A DNA stretch of 5,142 bases. Source: Planctomycetales bacterium (GTDB lineage Bacteria > Planctomycetota > Phycisphaerae > SM23-33). Below, piece by piece: positions 1 to 3,694 of the stretch. How positions within the stretch are numbered: position 1 is the stretch's first letter; the number at the start of each line of letters is the position of its first letter. The notes under the pieces were generated by a model that saw only the letters and a list, made by a program, of their open reading frames with translations, was not told the DNA's origin and made no database searches. The translations under genes were made by a program, and so were the position numbers. The DNA is taken from positions 1 through 5,142 of the forward strand of contig DAOWOP010000191.1 in NCBI GenBank assembly GCA_030642005.1. Direction: 5' to 3'.

Positions 1-146
1 AGTTGGTTGGCATTGTTCCCGGAGGCCTCGCTGTTCCAGTTTTCCACGAATGGCAGCGAGATGTCAGCCCACAACGTTGCCCCCGGTACCAGGAATGCAC
101 AAAGACTCACGACCAGAACAAACCTGCTGATGATATTGACAGGCAT
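1..146 (-). CDS. Secreted protein of unknown function, N-terminal fragment (runs off left edge)
   Basis: Only the first 48 codons are inside the window. Translation of the minus strand gives an N-terminus MPVNIISRFVLVVSLCAFLV, which is a short start, one Arg and then a hydrophobic core. It is followed by a plausible signal peptidase site after Leu-Trp-Ala at residues 25-27. The mature part begins DISLPFVENWNSEASG; a Pro-Phe then acidic/aromatic opening of this kind is seen in planctomycete extracellular proteins with lectin-like (LamG) folds, but too little is present to assign a domain. The start is fixed by a strong Shine-Dalgarno AGGAGGG (plus-strand positions 152-158) five bases upstream of the ATG. 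The nearest upstream ATG (161-163) is in a different frame. A promoter lies upstream at 191-249, divergent from the rightward operon. Secretion is well supported; function is unknown. Confidence 0.75.
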   Translation of the reverse strand, partial: MPVNIISRFVLVVSLCAFLVPGATLWADISLPFVENWNSEASGNNANQ

Positions 147-190
147 CCCAACCCTCCTTCCATGCGGATAACATCCAGGCTCAAGTAAGG

Positions 191-249
191 ATTATACCAC
201 GATTTAGCGAAACGACAAGCGCAATCTGACTCAAACCTGTTGTTTTTTT
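191..249 (-). promoter_or_regulatory. Promoter of the leftward secreted-protein gene (copy 2 of the shared promoter cassette)
   Basis: Read on the minus strand: an A7 tract (249-243), seven bases, TTTGAG (235-230), eleven bases, TTGTCG as -35 (218-213), a 16-bp spacer and a perfect TATAAT -10 (196-191). Transcription would begin near position 184, giving a leader of about 38 nt before the ATG at 146. The A-tract, TTTGAG box and 16-bp spacer match the promoters at 326-386 and 3243-3303. The spacer contains AAATCG, which is half of the palindrome seen in the spacer of the third promoter, but it sits 7 bp closer to the -10. Confidence 0.7.
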
Positions 250-325
250 CGAGGTTACGGGCATATCCGCGCTATTTGGAGCCTGTTTCCGGTTATGCAG
301 GAACCTGCTGTAAAGAAGGTTGCGA

Positions 326-386
326 GAAAAAAAACCGCAATTTGAGGGGTTTTTGAACTTGACATAATCGGGATTTGTGATATACT
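326..386 (+). promoter_or_regulatory. Promoter of the rightward operon (copy 1 of the shared promoter cassette)
   Basis: An A8 tract (327-334), then TTTGAG (341-346), a T5 run, a consensus TTGACA -35 (359-364), a 16-bp spacer and TATACT -10 (381-386). A TG dinucleotide at 378-379 makes it an extended -10. This is a strong sigma70-type promoter with a predicted start near 393. The upstream A-tract could serve as an UP element. TTTGAG lies at nearly the same distance from the -35 in all three promoters of the window (11 or 12 bp). The rest of the 147-506 intergenic region (roughly 250-325) has only short 5-bp inverted repeats and nothing I can name. Confidence 0.8.
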
Positions 387-400
387 ATTGCAATCCCGAT
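367..400. promoter_or_regulatory. Operator-like 8-bp inverted repeat around the -10 of the operon promoter
   Basis: ATCGGGAT (367-374) and ATCCCGAT (393-400) are perfect reverse complements separated by 18 bp. They flank the -10 hexamer and cover the predicted transcription start. Centre-to-centre spacing is 26 bp. The right arm also forms a perfect local hairpin in the transcript: ATCCCG (393-398), loop ATGG, CGGGAT (403-408). That hairpin would sit at the extreme 5' end of the mRNA. The geometry allows a repressor site or a 5'-stabilising hairpin; the sequence cannot decide between them. Confidence 0.4.
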
Positions 401-424
401 GGCGGGATAGTTTTATCGCTTTGT

Positions 425-448
425 TTAGCTCGCTGCTTAGCTCGCTTA
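425..448 (+). repeat. Tandem 12-bp duplication in the operon leader
   Basis: TTAGCTCGCT occurs at 425-434 and again at 437-446, so a 12-bp unit is present twice head to tail. AGCTCG appears a third time at 471-476. It lies in the roughly 110-nt untranslated leader between the promoter and the gene at 507. It could be simple slippage or a paired binding site; no function is assigned. Confidence 0.5.
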
Positions 449-494
449 TCACGTTTTTCTGATGTGGTGAAGCTCGATCTGATAAGGATTGGAA

Positions 495-501
495 AAGGAG
501 G
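495..501 (+). promoter_or_regulatory. Ribosome binding site deciding the start at 507
   Basis: AAGGAGG lies five bases upstream of ATG 507. An in-frame TTG at 489 is upstream of this Shine-Dalgarno sequence and has no site of its own, so ATG 507 is chosen. Confidence 0.8.
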
Positions 502-506
502 CTTTG

Positions 507-2093
507 ATGTTTCGCTCTGGGTGGATCGTGTCAATAGCCGTCTGTATCGTGCTGGTTGTGGTGTCCGTTCCGGCGGAACAATGCCAAGGCGGTACCCATA
601 CCTGGGGCGGCACTATCAACGACGATTGGTATGAAGGAGGCAACTGGGACCCGACGGCGACGGGCGGTCCCGACCGCGCCGATGTCCTGTACGTGTACTC
701 CGGCTCGCCGACGACCACTTCGACTGTTACGACCGACAGCGGAGGGTCGATTACGGTCAGCGGTTCGTCTGCGCACGCCTCATTCGAAAGCCTTTATATC
801 GGCGAGGCGGGCGCAGGGGCGCTGCACGTTCTCAGCGGTGGGACTGCATCGAGCACGCAAGGCTGCATCGGCCGTGGAAGTTGCGCATCGGGTACGGTTG
901 CTGTTACCGGACCAGGCTCGATCTGGGCCAACGACGGCGATCTATTCGTTGCCCTGTACGGCCCGGGCACACTCGATATCACCGGCGGCGGGTCTGTTAC
1001 GAACGGTATCGCCCACATTGGTTACGCAATTGGAGCCTATGGCGCGGTTACGGTGAACGGTGTCGGCTCGACGTGGACCAGCAGCGGTCCGCTGTTCGTC
1101 GGCAACCAGGGGACGGGCACGCTCGGGATTGCCGGCGGCGGGAATGTTTCCAATGACAGCTGCTACATTGGTTACCACAGCGGGTACGAGGGCACGGTTA
1201 CGGTGGACGGCGCCGGTTCGAAATGGACCACTGACGGTTACCTTCGTGTCGGCTATGAGGGCATGGGCGCTATCGAGATCACCGGCGGCGGGAAGGTTTC
1301 AAACAGCACTTACAGTTATATTGGCCAAAAAAGCGGGGCCACGGGCGAAGTTACGATCAGCGGCGCCGGTTCGACGTGGATCAATAGCGGCTCGATGTAC
1401 ATCGGCGGCGACAACACAGGCTCCGGCGGGACAGGCAGCGTTACGGTCCGGAACGATGGATACCTGGAAGTCGGCGGAACCCTTCGGGTCTGGGACGCCG
1501 GCACGCTTGGCATCAGCGGTTCCGGTCAGGTCGTCGTTTCGGATAAAATCTCGTTCGCAGGGGACAGCACCTTGGCAGTTGCAGCCGGTGCGGCCGGCGT
1601 CAGCACGATCGAGGTCGCCGGCACAGCCACTTTCGCCTCCGGCAGCATCCTCAATCTGACCCGGATCGCCGGCGCCTCGCCGCCGGAGAAGGACCAGGTT
1701 TTCACACTGCTTTCGGCCGCAGGCGGCATCGCGGACAATGGCCTGGACTTGATCTATGACTCGACCTTCTGGGACGTTACGGTCGGCGCAAACGACATAA
1801 CCGCCACCTTCAAACTGTTCCCCGGCGACGCCAACGCGGACGGTTTTGTTGACCCGCAGGACTACTTCATCTTTGCCGTGAACTGGACGGGCGACGCCCC
1901 CGGATCGGGCAAGGAGTGGGGCACCGGCGATTTCGACAACGACGGCGACGTGGACCCGAGCGATTACTTCATCTGGGCTACGCACTGGACAGGGTCGTCT
2001 TCAGAGGGTGCAGGCTTGTTACCGGAACCTGCAACTATGGTTCTGCTCGGTATCGGCGGTCTAGGCCTCTTGAGGCGACGCCGCAGGGCCTGA
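507..2093 (+). CDS. PEP-CTERM surface protein with T5SS/PEP-CTERM-associated repeats and dockerin-like loops
   Basis: A 528-residue exported protein. Residues 1-23 form a signal peptide with a likely cut after Val-Pro-Ala. Residues 30-50 carry a HTWGG ... DDWYEGGNWDP segment, the tryptophan-rich opening common in planctomycete surface proteins. Residues 96-291 hold four repeats of about 50 residues: L-x-[IV]-G ... G-G-G, then IG ... GSxW, with the GSxW motifs at 137, 187, 237 and 288. A shorter fifth unit follows at about 297-324. These match the beta-helical 'T5SS/PEP-CTERM-associated repeat' pattern. Two dockerin-like calcium loops follow: GDANADGFVDPQDYF (440-454) and GDFDNDGDVDPSDYF (474-488). 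The C-terminus has PEPAT (506-510), a short hydrophobic helix and a final Arg cluster, the exosortase sorting signal. The protein is probably surface-anchored or exported after processing. It is the first gene of an apparent operon with 2182-2847. The ligand of the repeats is unknown. Confidence 0.9.
   Translation: MFRSGWIVSIAVCIVLVVVSVPAEQCQGGTHTWGGTINDDWYEGGNWDPTATGGPDRADVLYVYSGSPTTTSTVTTDSGGSITVSGSSAHASFESLYIGEAGAGALHVLSGGTASSTQGCIGRGSCASGTVAVTGPGSIWANDGDLFVALYGPGTLDITGGGSVTNGIAHIGYAIGAYGAVTVNGVGSTWTSSGPLFVGNQGTGTLGIAGGGNVSNDSCYIGYHSGYEGTVTVDGAGSKWTTDGYLRVGYEGMGAIEITGGGKVSNSTYSYIGQKSGATGEVTISGAGSTWINSGSMYIGGDNTGSGGTGSVTVRNDGYLEVGGTLRVWDAGTLGISGSGQVVVSDKISFAGDSTLAVAAGAAGVSTIEVAGTATFASGSILNLTRIAGASPPEKDQVFTLLSAAGGIADNGLDLIYDSTFWDVTVGANDITATFKLFPGDANADGFVDPQDYFIFAVNWTGDAPGSGKEWGTGDFDNDGDVDPSDYFIWATHWTGSSSEGAGLLPEPATMVLLGIGGLGLLRRRRRA
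792..1379 (+). repeat. In-gene tandem repeats with 150-bp period
   Basis: Four coding repeats of about 150 bp encode the beta-repeat region. The Ser/Thr/Ala-Gly-Gly-Gly turn recurs at nucleotides 831, 981, 1131 and 1281, exactly 150 bp apart, with GCCGGCGGCGG- or ACCGGCGGCGG-type DNA conserved in the last three copies. The first copy has diverged most. The last unit gains one codon (W-to-W distances of 50, 50 and 51 residues). Confidence 0.8.
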
Positions 2094-2110
2094 AACTGTA
2101 AAGGAAACCC

Positions 2111-2125
2111 CTCCGTTCAGCGGAG
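2111..2125 (+). other. Small intercistronic hairpin, not a terminator
   Basis: CTCCG (2111-2115) and CGGAG (2121-2125) can pair around a five-base loop in the 88-bp gap between the two operon genes. No T-run follows, so readthrough into the next gene is expected. It might affect mRNA processing or stability. Confidence 0.35.
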
Positions 2126-2164
2126 AGCGAAGTGGATACATGAATGCGAATATGATTGTCAGAA

Positions 2165-2173
2165 AGGAAGGAG
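2165..2173 (+). promoter_or_regulatory. Ribosome binding site deciding the start at 2182
   Basis: AGGAAGGAG ends eight bases before ATG 2182. In-frame ATGs at 2140 and 2152 lie upstream of it. Their extra residues are charged and would place a hydrophilic stretch ahead of the signal peptide, so they are rejected as starts. Confidence 0.75.
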
Positions 2174-2181
2174 AAAATACC

Positions 2182-2847
2182 ATGAGAGGTACTATTTTGA
2201 TTGTGTTTGCGGCAATCGCCCTGATGGCTGTGAATGCGCCGGCGACCGTAATCACGTGGGGGACCACCGGCGGGACCGCCAACGGTGACGGCACCAGTTA
2301 CTTCGATATCTATGCACAGACCGATAACATGGCGATTATCGGTTTCGAAGGAACGTTCTATTCCAGCGGCCCCATTACGCAGAATGTGGGCGATCTCGGT
2401 TCCGGCATGGGCGATCCGGATCCGCCGTACGAGTGGGTGCAGATTGATGCGAACGCCCATGCCTTGCTCGCCCATGCGAACGCCGGATGTGGCTATTCTA
2501 TGCTCAAAGACACATGGGTCGGGCCGGACTTCAGCGTCATCCCGGCGGCGTTCGTGGAAACCACGAACACCTATTCAGGGTTCGCTGGCTCCATGGCGCC
2601 GTTAGACTCAAATCAGGGCAAGGATCCCGACTGGGTAATGGTGGTCCGACTCGTTGTGCCAACGGGTTCGAATTTCGAGACGTCCATCGGTATGGGCGAC
2701 CTTGGTTACCGCGGTTGGCTGGGTTTGTGGGACGGTACCGGCGACGCGGTACCAACGGATGCGCCCTTTGGTATCCCCGAGCCTGCGACGCTGGTACTTC
2801 TGAGTCTTGGCGGGATAGGCGTTCTGATCCGCCGCAGGCGCGCGTGA
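2182..2847 (+). CDS. Small PEP-CTERM sorting domain protein of unknown function
   Basis: A 221-residue exported protein. Residues 1-21 form a signal peptide (MRGTILIVFAAIALMAV, cut after Ala-Pro-Ala). The mature domain, about 22-195, is predicted to be mostly beta. It starts VITWGTTGGTANGDGTSYFD and continues with IYAQTDNMAIIGFEGTFY; the wording 'extracellular beta domain with a remote cohesin-like flavour' is only an impression. Two Gly/Asp-rich segments (GSGMGDPDPP around 73-82, GLWDGTGDAVPTDAP around 181-195) are probably loops. Only one Cys (C103) remains in the mature chain. The tail has IPEPAT (198-203), a hydrophobic helix and RRRRA, an exosortase sorting signal very like that of the upstream protein. 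There are no dockerin loops, unlike its neighbours. It follows 507-2093 by 88 bp without a terminator or visible promoter and is closed by a strong terminator, so it is likely co-transcribed with the repeat protein. Confidence 0.85.
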   Translation: MRGTILIVFAAIALMAVNAPATVITWGTTGGTANGDGTSYFDIYAQTDNMAIIGFEGTFYSSGPITQNVGDLGSGMGDPDPPYEWVQIDANAHALLAHANAGCGYSMLKDTWVGPDFSVIPAAFVETTNTYSGFAGSMAPLDSNQGKDPDWVMVVRLVVPTGSNFETSIGMGDLGYRGWLGLWDGTGDAVPTDAPFGIPEPATLVLLSLGGIGVLIRRRRA

Positions 2848-2885
2848 TCAGCAATTGTTGACGATTGTGCCAATCGGTTGATGGG

Positions 2886-2939
2886 AAAAGGGACGTTCTT
2901 TCCGCCCTGACAGGGGCAGGAAAGAGCGTCCTTTTTTTT
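2886..2939 (+). terminator. Strong intrinsic terminator of the two-gene operon
   Basis: GGACGTTCTTTCC (2891-2903) pairs with GGAAAGAGCGTCC (2919-2931) over 13 bp with one G-T wobble. An inner GCCC/GGGC stem (2904-2907 / 2914-2917) extends it around a six-base loop. Eight T residues follow (2932-2939) and a run of four A residues precedes the stem. It starts about 40 bp after the stop codon of the preceding gene. On the opposite strand the U-run would be only four long, so it works mainly rightward. Confidence 0.92.
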
Positions 2940-2940
2940 C

Positions 2941-3091
2941 GGGGACATTCGGGACGGAGGGGCTGTTGAAAAAGTCCGTCCACTCCCGTCAGGGACGACT
3001 GAACGCGATTTGCGGTGTCGGCTGGGGGCGCTGACGGTTCCGAAAAGCGTTCCCCCGAATTGAACCAAGCCGAATCTACTTGTCTCATCAT
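2941..3091. other. Gene-free stretch with an insertion-sequence-end-like segment
   Basis: No ORF here has a start with a ribosome binding site or a recognisable product. GGGGCTGTTGAAAAAGTCC (2959-2977) resembles the terminal inverted repeats of several IS families, which often begin GGCTGTTGAAAAAG. No partner end or transposase is visible in the window. Two further inverted repeats are present: AGTC-GTCC (2973-2981) with GGACGACT (2993-3000), and GGGGGCGCT (3024-3032) with AGCG-TT-CCCCC (3046-3056). The segment may be a decayed mobile-element end or ordinary spacer. Confidence 0.25.
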
Positions 3092-3212
3092 GGCACACCT
3101 CCCCCGCTCAAGGGCCTAACGGCCTGCGCAGTAACGACTTATGAAACATTGAACCTGTCGGCGTTCGTCGTCATTGACAGGCCATTAGGCCCCCAAGCGG
3201 GGGGGTGCGCCC
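3092..3212. repeat. 121-bp element bounded by a 35-bp imperfect inverted repeat
   Basis: The reverse complement of 3092-3126 matches 3178-3212 at 29 of 35 positions by hand alignment. All six differences are transitions. The arms contain CAGGCC-TTAGGCCC and AGCGGGGG; a 51-bp middle (3127-3177) separates them and contains ACGAC and GTCGT that can pair further. If transcribed from the minus strand, five of the six mismatches become G-U pairs, leaving one mismatch. In the plus-strand RNA only one mismatch becomes a wobble. The inner GCCTAAC (3114-3120) and ATTAGGC (3184-3190) resemble integron attC core boxes. It lies between the operon terminator and the next promoter. It could be a MITE-like intergenic repeat, a structured minus-strand RNA or a processed palindrome. 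Confidence 0.6.
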
Positions 3213-3242
3213 TTAAGTCTGAATTCTGCGCTTAAAAACCTT

Positions 3243-3303
3243 GAAAAAAAGCCCACAGTTTGAGGAATTTTTCCCTTGGTGAAATCGCGATTTAGGTTAT
3301 AAT
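3243..3303 (+). promoter_or_regulatory. Promoter of the downstream dockerin-type gene (copy 3 of the shared promoter cassette)
   Basis: An A7 tract (3244-3250), eight bases, TTTGAG (3259-3264), a T5 run, TTGGTG as -35 (3276-3281), a 16-bp spacer and a perfect TATAAT -10 (3298-3303). The predicted start is near 3310. Its spacer holds the perfect 12-bp palindrome AAATCGCGATTT (3282-3293). At the same distance from the -10, the promoter at 326-386 has the near-identical TAATCGGGATTT. The similarity to that promoter spans the whole cassette, from the A-tract to the -10, with a one-base and a two-base length difference. Confidence 0.75.
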
Positions 3304-3580
3304 GCAGTTGTCGAATTGAAAGTTCAGACTCATCGGTGGAGGTGTGTCTTTGGGAGTGCCTCCAGAGTCTTTTATAGGGCAGAAAAGAGGTAGCAGTAGA
3401 GTGTTTGCGCCTGCTTACCTGTCGGATGCAGGCAGGGATTGTGGATTTCTTTTCCAGGTCCCTAATCCTTGGTTCCAAGTCTCTGTTTTTTGGTATTTCT
3501 GCCTGCCTTATCGCCATGTCCGTCTAAGCCTTGACGAAGGCGGGTAGTCCGGTCTGGTTAAATGAAGATAGGAGATGCGA

Positions 3581-3601
3581 ATGGAGAAAAATGAGCAGTA
3601 A
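3581..3601 (+). CDS. Candidate hexapeptide upstream ORF in the leader
   Basis: ATG GAG AAA AAT GAG CAG TAA encodes MEKNEQ. AGGAG at 3570-3574 is six bases before the ATG, which is near-ideal spacing. It lies upstream of the hairpin at 3621-3665 and about 90 bases before the main start. It could be a leader peptide ORF, or the Shine-Dalgarno match may be chance in an A/G-rich leader. Confidence 0.2.
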   Translation: MEKNEQ

Positions 3602-3674
3602 GACGTATTTGCTTGAAGCAGTGAAGTGTTTTTACCGGCGGCGTGGTGTCGCCGGGACGTTTCACGGCGGGTGA
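3591..3674 (+). CDS. Candidate 27-residue small ORF directly upstream of the last gene
   Basis: An ATG at 3591, with GGAG four bases upstream, opens a 27-codon frame beginning MSSKTYLLEAVKCFYRRRGV and ending at TGA 3672-3674, about 20 bases before the next start. It overlaps the hexapeptide ORF in another frame and spans the GC-rich hairpin at 3621-3665. It also overlaps the stop of an 11-codon frame (3562-3594) by ATGA. No homology is recognised. Translation might unfold the hairpin and couple to the downstream gene, but it may equally be noncoding. Confidence 0.2.
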   Translation: MSSKTYLLEAVKCFYRRRGVAGTFHGG

Positions 3675-3682
3675 TTTGTAAA

Positions 3683-3687
3683 AGGAG
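3683..3687 (+). promoter_or_regulatory. Ribosome binding site of the last gene
   Basis: AGGAG is seven bases before ATG 3695 and four bases before the adjacent in-frame ATG 3692. The spacing favours 3695, which gives the usual Met-Arg-Lys start of a signal peptide. Starting at 3692 would only add one Met. Confidence 0.65.
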
Positions 3688-3694
3688 AAATATG

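Larger units (their letters stand above)
3310..3694 (+). promoter_or_regulatory. Long, hairpin-rich 5' leader of the last gene
   Basis: About 385 nt separate the predicted start from the start codon. Four potential hairpins are visible. First, AGACTC (3326-3331)/GAGTCT (3365-3370) encloses TGGAGGT (3337-3343)/GCCTCCA (3358-3364). Second, GCCTGC (3409-3414) pairs with GCAGGC (3428-3433). Third, CCTGCCTT (3502-3509) pairs with AAGGCGGG (3537-3544), with an inner CGTC/GACG. Fourth, GTGAAGTGT (3621-3629)/ACGTTTCAC (3657-3665) encloses CCGGCGGC (3635-3642)/GTCGCCGG (3648-3655). The last hairpin ends 17 bases before the ribosome binding site. No known riboswitch class is recognised and no T-run follows any hairpin. 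Mini-ORFs lie between the third and fourth hairpins. Confidence 0.45.

Noticed and set aside
326..386. Sigma-54 promoter, as known for some PEP-CTERM regulons
   Set aside because: No GG-N10-GC type element (TGGCAC-N5-TTGC) is seen; the -35/-10 hexamers fit a sigma70-type promoter.
1299..1985. 228-residue open frame on the minus strand inside the 507-2093 gene
   Set aside because: It is a high-GC shadow of the repeat protein: no ribosome binding site, no signal or domain, and the plus-strand frame has clear domains across the same bases.
2537..3098. Two overlapping minus-strand frames (184 and 130 residues) across the end of gene 2182-2847 and the terminator
   Set aside because: They read through the terminator hairpin and into an anti-sense gene, with Arg/Ser/Pro-rich sequence and no Shine-Dalgarno.
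3092..3212. Intrinsic terminator interpretation of the large inverted repeat
   Set aside because: No T-run follows either arm on either strand, the loop region is 51 bp, and the upstream operon already has a strong terminator.
3185..3517. 110-residue minus-strand frame across the third promoter
   Set aside because: It would run through the conserved promoter cassette and leader hairpins, and has no recognisable product.
3344..3547. 67-residue plus-strand frame in the leader, starting at GTG
   Set aside because: GGAGG is only one base from the GTG, the composition is unlike the neighbours, and the frame crosses three hairpins; more likely untranslated leader.
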